In this document: in pieces, positions 1 through 7,169 of the stretch
Position numbering within the stretch: the stretch's first letter is position 1
How the letters are laid out: each line of letters begins with the position of its first letter
NCBI GenBank assembly: GCA_900543605.1
Contig: UQSK01000005.1
Location: 1 to 56,185 of the forward strand
Reading direction: 5' to 3'
Length of the DNA: 56,185 bases
DNA from: an uncultured Collinsella sp.
Lineage (GTDB): Bacteria > Actinomycetota > Coriobacteriia > Coriobacteriales > Coriobacteriaceae
Position numbers and translations under genes: made by a program
The notes under the pieces: generated by a model
What the model was told of the DNA's origin: nothing
Databases searched by the model: none
Seen by the model: only the letters and a program-made list of their open reading frames with translations

Positions 1-49
1 ATCTACACCTATTAAGTCGTCGGCAGCGTCAGATGTGTATAAGAGACAG
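1..49 (+). other. Illumina Nextera adapter (P5/i5 side), not genomic
   Basis: Bases 17-30 and 31-49 match the Nextera read-1 adapter: TCGTCGGCAGCGTC followed by the Tn5 mosaic end AGATGTGTATAAGAGACAG. Bases 1-8 match the end of the P5 oligonucleotide, and CTATTAAG (9-16) sits where the i5 index belongs. This is library artefact; genomic sequence starts at 50. Confidence 0.98.
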
Positions 50-657
50 ATGAAGCAGTTGACATCCATCGTGGCAGGATTGGCGAAATCCTTTTGCTCG
101 GTGTCCTTGGGCGTAGTCACCTGGCTGAACAGCTCGCCAGTCCACTTATCCTCAGTCTTGCTGGCAATAAGCGGGGTAGCCTCGGTTCCTTCGCCAACAT
201 AAACGAAAAGGCCACCGAGATAATGAGTCGGCTCGCCCTCAACGGCGGTCGCATCAACGGCCTTCCAGCCAGAGTTAATAGTGAAGTAAGTCGTCTTGGA
301 ATCAGCGGTCCCGGCAGGCGCCGTCTTGTTGTTCACGAAAACGTACACATATGCATCCTCGGATCCCTTGCCGATACCGACATTAGGATTCTTGGGTACA
401 GACACGCCAGGGGCGAGCTTAGAGTCCTTAACCCATTTGGTCTCGGTCAGGTTGCCGTTGACCTTAGTGTTATCATCCGGAAGCGGCTGATTCGGATGGT
501 CGGGATCGGTAGTGGGCTTGTTGATGCCCGCAGTGGTGAAGTTGTTGGTCAGGCTCGACTGCGCCGTCAGCCAGGCGTAGGTGCCCACGCCGGCAGCCAG
601 TACCAGCAGCAGCAAGGCGGCAACTATGCCGTAGCGCTTTTTCCTCTTGTTCTCCAT
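50..657 (-). CDS. TasA/camelysin-like SipW-dependent secreted protein (3' end missing)
   Basis: Reading from ATG at 657, preceded by an AAGGAAG ribosome site, the frame stays open for 202 codons and runs into the adapter, so the C-terminus is missing. The N-terminus is a basic stretch (MENKRKKR), a hydrophobic segment (about residues 9-25) and then GTYAWLTAQ, which is the signal region typical of TasA/CalY proteins cleaved by SipW-type signal peptidases. The mature part is Thr/Asn/Lys rich with beta-type motifs such as AYVYVFVNN, suggesting a secreted surface or fibre protein. The SipW-type peptidase gene lies directly upstream, 71 bp away on the same strand, so the pair is probably one operon. 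Function in biofilm or adhesion is inferred from the family only. Confidence 0.8.
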
Positions 658-728
658 CGTTCTCTTCCTTTCGAGAATCGTTTTCCCCGGCAACGGCCCT
701 TGCCGTTGCCGACACCTCTCCCCTGCCG

Positions 729-1286
729 CTATGGATGCCGCCCCCTCGCATGCGCGCGAGCATGCTTGTCCGCAGGCTCGTCGGAAACCATCCGATCGAG
801 CACTATCGACGCCGCGACCAGCAGCGCCAGAACGGCCACCACAACAAGCAAACCGGGCATCGTCGTGCAATATGCGTTAACGAAGCCCAGGTAAGGGACA
901 CAAAAAGAAACGACGCCGATCACGCGTGAAAAAGGCGTCTGCTCGGCGTCGTGCACGATGGTTCCATCTGCATTTTTGTTTGCGATTCCCTGCGTGCTGA
1001 TCGTCTGCGCCACAGGGTCGACCTCGTACACCTGGTGGGTCACTACGGCGCCGTCCGACCGGTAAAAAGTTGCATTATCGCCCACGGCGATATTCGTTGG
1101 GTCAACCTTGTGAACAAACACCATGGAGCCGACGGGAAGCTCGGGTTCCATAGATCCCGAGAGCACGGCAAAGGGCATGTAACCAAATGCGCGGGGAGCA
1201 AAAGAAACAACGGCAAGGGCTATGACAAGCGCAAGCGCCATGCCACTAAGAAGTGAAATAAATCGTCTGAATCCGCGCGTTGCCAA
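729..1286 (-). CDS. sipW: Signal peptidase I, SipW (ER) type
   Basis: A 185-residue membrane peptidase that should cleave signal peptides of the TasA-like protein encoded next to it. An N-terminal membrane segment (about residues 12-30) is followed by SGSMEP with the catalytic Ser at residue 45. VTHQV has His at 84, where Lys is found in ordinary bacterial signal peptidases; this Ser-His form marks the SipW/eukaryotic-archaeal class. A second membrane segment lies near residues 140-163, and the tail is basic. The start taken is TTG at 1286; an ATG inside the first membrane segment (residue 16) is less likely because it would break the anchor. Upstream is a gene-free AT-rich region that should hold the promoter. 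Confidence 0.88.
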   Translation of the reverse strand: MATRGFRRFISLLSGMALALVIALAVVSFAPRAFGYMPFAVLSGSMEPELPVGSMVFVHKVDPTNIAVGDNATFYRSDGAVVTHQVYEVDPVAQTISTQGIANKNADGTIVHDAEQTPFSRVIGVVSFCVPYLGFVNAYCTTMPGLLVVVAVLALLVAASIVLDRMVSDEPADKHARAHARGRHP

Positions 1287-1827
1287 CGTGATTATTTCAT
1301 CCCCATCGAGGCTATATTCGATCCCATCAATGATTAGCCACTTTTCTAAGACGTTTAATAGATGAGTTCGAAAAAGCCAATCTGAAATCTATTTCTAACA
1401 ATCACCGTAGCTGCTTCCGCGTTTTTATCAACGTCTTTCCGCCAAATGCTACTATTTTTGCCGTAAGTGGTTATTTGTCCCCACACTTGTCTGCTTTATC
1501 CAACAACTGCGGCTAACCCCTACACAACTTTTCAATAGAGGGTCTGATATTTTGTACGGCTCAGATATCGTATCCCCCCCCCCACATTAAATATATACTG
1601 CATTTAGTATCGTTTATTTTCAACCCCCTTATTCATGCCTCTACGGCTACCCCGCGTAGCTCTTAGCCCATACCTTCTGGAAACCGTGTCCATCCGGAAA
1701 GCCCGTCCCACTCTGAATACATCCAGCGAACGCATGCGAGCGTGTTGTCCAGAACGGTCTCGTCATCGGGGTGATGGAAAATGTCACCACAAACGCTTGC
1801 CACGGTTGCGCCCACAAGTGGCAAGAA
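1287..1827. other. AT-rich gene-free region upstream of the sipW operon
   Basis: About 540 bp without a convincing gene. The part at 1300-1630 is clearly more AT-rich than the rest of the window and should contain the sipW promoter (leftward). It carries a run of ten C at 1574-1583. Between about 1640 and 1830 a leftward frame has protein-like composition but no start or recognisable family; it may be a decayed gene fragment. Confidence 0.6.
1574..1583. repeat. Homopolymer tract C10
   Basis: Ten consecutive C (G on the sipW-coding strand) in an AT-rich intergenic region about 290 bp upstream of the sipW start. Tracts of this length are prone to slipped-strand length change. Confidence 0.9.
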
Positions 1828-1853
1828 AAAAGCCTCGAGAGTTTCGAGGCTTT
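1825..1853 (-). terminator. Rho-independent terminator of the flavodoxin-like gene
   Basis: Read leftward: a stem of AAGCCTCGA pairing with TCGAGGCTT around a short loop, followed by a run of T (AAAAAA at 1825-1830 on the plus strand). It lies about 40 bp after the stop codon at 1895. Confidence 0.85.
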
Positions 1854-1894
1854 CACATTTGTATTGTTTTGCACGAAGGACCGCGAGCAGCGAG

Positions 1895-2446
1895 CTACTC
1901 GCCCAGCACGGCCTTCTTGGCCGCCGCCGCCATGTTGTCCAGATCATCCTTGGTGGGGTGATCCTTTGCGGCAACCCAGTTGTCGAGCAGCATCTTAAAT
2001 CGGGCGTTGTCGGGATCTTGCTCGAGCATGGCCTCGTAGCGCTGCTTGACCGCGGGACCCATCTTGCCCTGGCACATCGCCCAGCCTACAAGCTCGGCAT
2101 CATTGGCCAAATTGGAGGTCACGCGATCGATAATCTGCCTAAAGTACTCCTCGCTGGCCCCAAAGCCGCAGGTGCCAAACAGGAAGACGCGCTTGCCGTG
2201 CAAGGCTGAGAGCAACGTCGCGACCGAAGGCGTGCACGCGCCCTTGTCGCACCAAAAACCGACAAGCACCGTGTCGGCCGCGCAGGCGCCCTGCGCCTCG
2301 AGCGCAACCTGATCTGCATCCGCATCGTCGCTCAACGCCGCGGCATGGACAAACTCAACGCCCGCAGCCTGCAGAGTGCGCTTGATCGCACCCGAAACCA
2401 TCCTGGTATTACCGCTCTTGCTGTTGACCACCAAAGAGCATGTCAT
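1895..2446 (-). CDS. Flavodoxin-like family protein
   Basis: A small cytoplasmic flavoprotein of about 183 residues. The motif SKSGNTRMV close to the N-terminus matches the FMN phosphate-binding loop of flavodoxins (S/T-x-S/T-G-N-T). GFWCDKG and LFGTCGFGAS fit the later flavin-contacting loops of this fold. The partner and electron donor are unknown. The frame is open from GTG at 2482, but no ribosome site precedes it. ATG at 2446 (MTCSLVV) or GTG at 2452, with GGGGGA 10 bases upstream, are more credible. The gene stands alone: the exporter genes to its right are read the same way but are separated by about 120 bp. It ends in a clear terminator. Confidence 0.82.
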   Translation of the reverse strand: MTCSLVVNSKSGNTRMVSGAIKRTLQAAGVEFVHAAALSDDADADQVALEAQGACAADTVLVGFWCDKGACTPSVATLLSALHGKRVFLFGTCGFGASEEYFRQIIDRVTSNLANDAELVGWAMCQGKMGPAVKQRYEAMLEQDPDNARFKMLLDNWVAAKDHPTKDDLDNMAAAAKKAVLGE

Positions 2447-2572
2447 AGTCACGTTGCTCGTTTCCCCCAAAACTAAAGCCACTAATGCAATTTATTAGAT
2501 GAATATCTTAGTACTAACGTGACAGATGTAAACCACCGTCTGTCGATTGATTAATTTGCACCACGGGCTTGC

Positions 2573-4432
2573 TCACTGGGCAAACTGGCTGCGGTAGAGT
2601 TCGGCGTAGAAGCCGCCTGCCGCTAGCAGCTCGTCGTGCGTGCCGCGCTCGATAATCTGGCCGTCGCGCATGACCAGAATGCAATCGGCGTTGCGGATGG
2701 TGCTCAGGCGGTGCGCCACGACAAAGCTTGTGCGGCCGGCCATGAGCTCGTCGAATGCCGCCTGAACCTGCAGCTCGGTGCGGGTATCGATGCTCGAGGT
2801 CGCCTCGTCCAGTAGCAGAATCGCCGGGTCGGTGAGCATGACGCGCGCGATGCACAGCAGCTGCTTTTGGCCCTGACTAAACGTGCCGCCGTCCTCGCCA
2901 ATCACCGTGTCGTAGCCGCCTGGCAGCTGCACGATAAACTTGTGCGCGTGCGCGCGCTTGGCGGCTTCGATGACCTGCTCGCGCGTAGCTCCTGGGCAAC
3001 CGTAAGCGATGTTGTCCGCCACCGTGCCCTCGAACAGCCACGTATCCTGCAGCACCATGCCAAAGGCGCGGCGCAGGCTTGCACGCGTGTAGTCACGCGA
3101 AGACCGGCCATCGACCATGATGCGGCCGGCATCGATATCGTAAAAACGCAGCAGCAGATTGATGAGCGTTGTCTTTCCGCAGCCCGTGGGACCGACCAGG
3201 GCAAAGCGCATGCCGGGCTTAGCCTCGATGCAGATGTCCTGCAGCAGTTTGCGATCGGGCACGTAGCTAAAGTCCACATGCTCAAGGGTCACCTCACCCT
3301 GCGGGGTGGCAAGTTCCACGGTATCCGCCGCATCGGGCTCCTGCTCGCGTGCATCGAGCAGCGCGAACATGCGACGCGCCGAGGCGTACGCGGTCTGGAT
3401 CTGCGTAATGACGTTGGTAACCTCGTTGAACGGCTTGGTGTACTGGTTGGCATAGGACAGGAAAATCTGCACGCCGCCCACCGTAAGCGCAGCGGGCACG
3501 CCCGTGATCACGCCCACGCAGCCAATCACGGCGACCACGGCATAGATGATGTTGTTGATAAAGCGCGTACCGGGGTTGGAAAGCGAGCCCATAAACTGTG
3601 CGCGTTCACCTGCCGTATAGAGCTCGGCGTTGAGGGCGTCGAAGCGCGCTTGGGCGTTCGGGCCGTAGGCAAACGCATCCACCAGTTTTTGCTCGCCCAC
3701 ATACTCCTCGATATGGCCACCGAGCTGCCCTTGAATACGCTGCTGCGCCGTAAAGCTTTTGTTGGAGAGCTTGGCGATAGCACCGGCTGCAAAAATGGAA
3801 AGCGGCGTGACGAGTACCACCACGAGCGTCATGGTCAGGTTGATGGAAAGCATAAACGCGAGCGTGCCCACGATGGTAATAACACCGGTGAAGAGCTGCG
3901 TGAAGCCCTGCAGCAGACCGTCGCCCACCTGGTCGACGTCGTTGACCACGCGGCTCATGAGGTCGCCGTGGGCATGGCTGTCGATAAAGCTGAGCGGCAT
4001 GCGGCTGAGCTTATCGCTCGCCTCCACGCGCATGTCGCGCACCGTTTCGTAGGACAGGCGGTTGACGCAGTAGCCCTGCAGCCACTGAAAGGCCGCCGCG
4101 CCCACCACGACGATCGCGAGCTTGGTGACAAGCGGCAGCAGCGCATCGAAATCCACCTGCCCGGCGGCGACGATAAGATCGATGCCCTCGCCAATGAGGA
4201 TGGGTGTATAGAGTTGCAAGATCACCGAGACGGCGGCACTCACAAACGACGCCGTAAACGAGACGCGATGCGGGCGAACATAGCCCAGCAAGCGGCGGGT
4301 CACCGCGCCGGCGGGATAGCGCTCGGGATCGCCGGGCTGGCGCGGACCGTCGCCCAGGTCGTTGAGGTTATCGTTGCCGGACACGTTGGCCGTCATCGTG
4401 GCGACCGAACCGGAAGAAGTATACGGATTCAT
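2573..4432 (-). CDS. ABC exporter subunit (TMD-NBD), canonical half
   Basis: A 619-residue type IV ABC exporter half: six membrane segments (about 60-340), then a nucleotide-binding domain with GPTGCGKTTL (about residue 413) and Walker B LLLDEATSS with the catalytic Glu. The H-loop VVAHRLST has its His. The signature is degenerate, FSQGQ instead of LSGGQ. The start at 4432 abuts the stop of the preceding gene and uses the strong AAGGAGGG site inside that gene's end, so the two are translationally coupled. The partner has the complementary defects, which is the usual asymmetry of heterodimeric multidrug-type exporters (LmrCD/BmrCD class). Substrate unknown. About 40 residues before the first membrane segment are hydrophilic. 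Confidence 0.92.
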   Translation of the reverse strand: MNPYTSSGSVATMTANVSGNDNLNDLGDGPRQPGDPERYPAGAVTRRLLGYVRPHRVSFTASFVSAAVSVILQLYTPILIGEGIDLIVAAGQVDFDALLPLVTKLAIVVVGAAAFQWLQGYCVNRLSYETVRDMRVEASDKLSRMPLSFIDSHAHGDLMSRVVNDVDQVGDGLLQGFTQLFTGVITIVGTLAFMLSINLTMTLVVVLVTPLSIFAAGAIAKLSNKSFTAQQRIQGQLGGHIEEYVGEQKLVDAFAYGPNAQARFDALNAELYTAGERAQFMGSLSNPGTRFINNIIYAVVAVIGCVGVITGVPAALTVGGVQIFLSYANQYTKPFNEVTNVITQIQTAYASARRMFALLDAREQEPDAADTVELATPQGEVTLEHVDFSYVPDRKLLQDICIEAKPGMRFALVGPTGCGKTTLINLLLRFYDIDAGRIMVDGRSSRDYTRASLRRAFGMVLQDTWLFEGTVADNIAYGCPGATREQVIEAAKRAHAHKFIVQLPGGYDTVIGEDGGTFSQGQKQLLCIARVMLTDPAILLLDEATSSIDTRTELQVQAAFDELMAGRTSFVVAHRLSTIRNADCILVMRDGQIIERGTHDELLAAGGFYAELYRSQFAQ

Positions 4433-6277
4433 TTAGCAGCCCTCCTTTGCGCAGACGGATGCGGGGGCTGTCGGGGCGGACGCGGGCGCCGCGCTCCCCT
4501 GCTGACCCTCGAGCTCCTCGCGGCGAAGCTGCGACTGACAGATCTCTCGGTAGAGCTGGCAGCTTGCATACAGCTCGTCATGCGTGCCCAGGCCCGCAAC
4601 CGATCCGTGATCGAGTACGCAGATCATGTCGGCGTCGCGCACGGTCGAGACGCGCTGGCTCACAATCACCGTGGTCAGCGGCAGCCCGCCCTCGGCGGCA
4701 CCGCGCACGCTGCGCTCGCGAATGGCATGGCGAAGCGCCGCATCGGTCTTAAAGTCGAGCGCCGACGCGGAATCGTCCATGATTAGGACCTGCGGCGAGC
4801 CCACCAGGGCGCGCGCGATAGTCAGACGCTGACGCTGGCCACCGCTGAAGTTCTTGCCGCCGGCCTCGACCGGGGCATCGAGCCCCTGCGGCTTGTTGCG
4901 CACGAACTCGCTCGCCTGCGCCATGTCGAGTGCCGCCCAGAGTTCCTCGTCGGTTGCCGCCTCATCGCGCCAGGTCAGGTTGCTGCGGATGGTGCCGCTC
5001 ACCAGCGACGCGCGCTGTGGGACGGTCGCGACCACACGGCGCAGCTGGTCGAGCGGCCAGGCGCGCACGTCGGCGCCCATCACGCTCACGCTGCCGGCGC
5101 TCGCATCGTACAGGCGCGGGATAAGCGAGACAAGCGTGGACTTACCGCTGCCTGTACCGCCGATAATGCCAAGTGTTTTGCCCAGCGGGAGTTCCAGCGT
5201 CACATCGTTGACAGCATTGGCCGCGCCGGCGCCAAACGAGAAGCCCGCATGACTCAAGCTCAGCGCAGGAACTGGAGCGACATTGCCCGGCTCGGGCAGT
5301 GCGACCGGCTCGTTGTCCTCGTCGGTGATGCTCGGCACGCAATTGAGCACCTCATTGATGCGCGACGCGCTCGCACTCGCCTTGGTAAAGACCACGACCA
5401 GGTTGGCGACGTACACGATAGAGGTGAGCGTCTGCGTCATGTAGTTCACAAACGCCATGACCTGGCCCTGTGTGAGTTCGCCCACGTTGACCTGGATGCC
5501 GCCCACCCACAGGATGGCGCACACGCCCAGGTTCATCACCAAAAACGTTACGGGGTTGAGGACCGACGAGAGCTTGCCCACCGCGATGGCGGTATGGGCC
5601 TGGTCATCGGCAGCTTGGGCAAAGCGCTCGCGCTCGTGGTCCTCGCGCACGAAGGCGCGAACCACGCGAGCGCCCGAAAGCCCCTCGCGGCAAATGAGCG
5701 CAATGCGATCGAGCTTCGCCTGCAGCTGTTTGTAGTACGGGATGCAGCGCGCCATGACAAACCAAAACACCAAGCCGATGGCGGGCGTGCAAATCAAAAA
5801 GATGATGCCGAGCTTAAGGTCGATGGCAAGGGCCGCACACATAGAGCCCACCGCCAGGAAGGGCCAGCGGATGAGCATGCGTACGCCCAGCGCCACGGCA
5901 AGCTGCACCTGGTTGACGTCGTTGGTAATGCGCGTGATGAGCGACGGCGTGCCAAAGCGGTCGAGTTCGGCATAGCTCAACTTGTTGATGTGCTGGTAGA
6001 GCGCACCGCGGATATCGGTGCCCATGCCCTGCGAGGTGAGCGCCGCCATCTTTTGGCAGACGAGCGTAAACGAGATGCCGATCACAGCCATGGCGCCAAG
6101 TACCATGCCGTAGTGGATAACGGCGTTGACATCGTGTGCGCCAATACCCTTATCGATCATCTGGGCAATCACCAGCGGCGTCAGCAGGTCAAAGATCACT
6201 TCGATCAGCTTACACGCAGGGCCAATCACCATATACCGGCGAAACTTACCACCAAAACGCCTGAGCAGCTCAATCAT
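4433..6277 (-). CDS. ABC exporter subunit (TMD-NBD), degenerate half
   Basis: A 614-residue ABC exporter half, first gene of the pair. Six membrane segments occupy about residues 15-310; Walker A GGTGSGKST is at 373-381. The signature FSGGQRQR is intact, but Walker B reads LIMDDSASALD (Asp for the catalytic Glu) and the switch His is Gln (VSQRVST). This half therefore contributes the inactive catalytic residues, and the partner encoded next supplies the active ones. The frame opens at TTG 6310, but ATG at 6277 has GGGAG nine bases upstream and starts directly with the amphipathic MIELLRRFGG, so 6277 is chosen. The C-terminal 35 residues are Ala/Pro rich. No regulator gene is adjacent. Confidence 0.92.
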   Translation of the reverse strand: MIELLRRFGGKFRRYMVIGPACKLIEVIFDLLTPLVIAQMIDKGIGAHDVNAVIHYGMVLGAMAVIGISFTLVCQKMAALTSQGMGTDIRGALYQHINKLSYAELDRFGTPSLITRITNDVNQVQLAVALGVRMLIRWPFLAVGSMCAALAIDLKLGIIFLICTPAIGLVFWFVMARCIPYYKQLQAKLDRIALICREGLSGARVVRAFVREDHERERFAQAADDQAHTAIAVGKLSSVLNPVTFLVMNLGVCAILWVGGIQVNVGELTQGQVMAFVNYMTQTLTSIVYVANLVVVFTKASASASRINEVLNCVPSITDEDNEPVALPEPGNVAPVPALSLSHAGFSFGAGAANAVNDVTLELPLGKTLGIIGGTGSGKSTLVSLIPRLYDASAGSVSVMGADVRAWPLDQLRRVVATVPQRASLVSGTIRSNLTWRDEAATDEELWAALDMAQASEFVRNKPQGLDAPVEAGGKNFSGGQRQRLTIARALVGSPQVLIMDDSASALDFKTDAALRHAIRERSVRGAAEGGLPLTTVIVSQRVSTVRDADMICVLDHGSVAGLGTHDELYASCQLYREICQSQLRREELEGQQGSAAPASAPTAPASVCAKEGC

Positions 6278-6482
6278 GTATAGGCGCTCCCTATCATCAT
6301 CTCTATTCAATCTGATTCATGATAGTACGGAGAACCCTGGAGATGCGTAAGCAACTCGTTACAGACGTAAGGGCAACGGTCACTAGCGCCCAAGGCCCGT
6401 AGCCGCCAATGCTTTGGCAAAGCCAGCGAGTTCCACAAAGCACGGGATTGAATTGTTCAGATAAACGCGCCCTTACGGGTGA

Positions 6483-6609
6483 TTTTTGGACGACGGGGCC
6501 CGGCCGGCGGCGAGATGTTTGGTAGTCGAGCGATCCCGCAGGCGAAGCCGAGGACCAGCGAGACACCAAATACCTCGCCGCCGGCCGGGCCATGTCGCGA
6601 CACCAAAAA
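6483..6609. repeat. Long nested palindrome with TCCCGCA/GAGGAC internal loop
   Basis: Outer arms TTTTTGG (6483-6489) and CCAAAAA (6603-6609); main arms at 6497-6523 and 6565-6591 match at 25 of 27 positions. The centre has TCCCGCA (6534-6540), a small stem GGC-GAA-GCC, then GAGGAC (6550-6555). It lies just downstream of the SRP RNA read leftward, so it may end that transcript. It shares the internal-loop sequence with the element at 10864-10987. Confidence 0.75.
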
Positions 6610-6619
6610 GCGCCCGTGC

Positions 6620-6722
6620 GCTCGGTGGATTCGGATGCCCGACAGAGGCTCCTTATGGCTGCTTCCTTCCGGACCTGACCAGATTCGGAACATGTCGTCA
6701 TCCGAACCCATCGAACGCGCTA
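6620..6722 (-). ncRNA. ffs: Signal recognition particle RNA, small bacterial type (4.5S)
   Basis: Read leftward the region contains GGTCAGGTCCGGAAGG followed by AAGCAGCC, the universally conserved domain IV loop of SRP RNA that binds Ffh. The flanks close a long helix: GGGTTCGGATG near the 5' end pairs with CATCCGAATCC near the 3' end. Length is about 100 nt, as in the short bacterial form without an Alu domain. Ends are estimated from the pairing. Confidence 0.93.
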
Positions 6723-6763
6723 GGCGCTCGATATATCTTACCCGCTCCAGCCCGATGGGGCAA

Positions 6764-6856
6764 GGTAGCTAATTTGGGACGGGGCTTTTTTGACTACTTT
6801 TTGACTGATGGGGCATCAGGGTAGCGAAAGTAATCAAGAAAGCCCCGTCCTAAATA
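6764..6856. repeat. Inverted repeat with GGGACGGGG motif
   Basis: The arm ATTTGGGACGGGGCTTTT (from about 6771) pairs with AAAGCCCCGTCCTAAAT (to about 6855) across roughly 45 bp. The left part, GGTAGCTAATTTGGGACGGG, recurs almost exactly at 19577-19596 after the nitroreductase gene. Confidence 0.7.
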
Positions 6857-6872
6857 GACTGATCTGGTGCTG

Positions 6873-7034
6873 TGCCACGGAAAGGGCCTATCTACTACGT
6901 TTTGGTCACAGAGGTCAACCATGGCGTGCTTTTTCGAAAATCGGCAAGCTCTCTACCTGCGGTTTTAATTTTCCAAATTCCGGGATGGTCGAGGGTGGCC
7001 GGTTAAACGTAGTAGATGGCCACGTTTCGTGGCA
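6873..7034. repeat. Inverted repeat with ATCTACTACGTTT arms
   Basis: Arms of about 37 bp at 6873-6909 and 6996-7034. Both contain TGCCACG, GGCC and ATCTACTACGTTT in inverted order, with a few mismatches and one indel. The central 86 bp show no gene. The function is unknown; it could be a non-autonomous mobile element or a structured transcript. Confidence 0.7.
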
Positions 7035-7084
7035 AACGGCCCGACTCGAGACCCATGTCGGCCAGCCTTGAATGGCCATTCACG

Positions 7085-7153
7085 AAGTTGCGGTGGAATA
7101 CGGACTGAATTGGCACCTTAAAGGCAAAAACACTCCGTATTTCACCGCAAGTT
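7085..7153 (-). terminator. Imperfect hairpin after the tadA-glycerate kinase gene
   Basis: Arms of about 23 bp at 7085-7107 and 7131-7153 agree at 20 positions (TTGCGGTG.AATACGGA core). It follows the stop codon at 7170 closely. There is no strong T run, so it may act as a 3'-end stabiliser rather than a classical terminator. Confidence 0.5.
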
Positions 7154-7169
7154 ATTGGGGGGATGGGTT

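Noticed and set aside
1663..1880. Leftward frame with protein-like stretch (CVRWMYSEWDGLSGWTRFPE)
   Set aside because: It overlaps the terminator of the flavodoxin-like gene and has no start signal or recognised family; at most a gene relic.
1895..2446. BilS-type flavodoxin of bilirubin reduction
   Set aside because: There is no bilR-like reductase or its regulator nearby; only the general flavodoxin fold is supported.
2867..4786. Long rightward open frame of 639 codons opposite the exporter genes
   Set aside because: It is the complement of two clear ABC exporter genes; its composition (His/Arg/Gly rich, no domain) is typical of antisense frames in GC-rich DNA.
6808..7071. Small rightward frame of 87 codons in the repeat block
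   Set aside because: It runs through inverted-repeat arms and has no protein-like composition or ribosome site.
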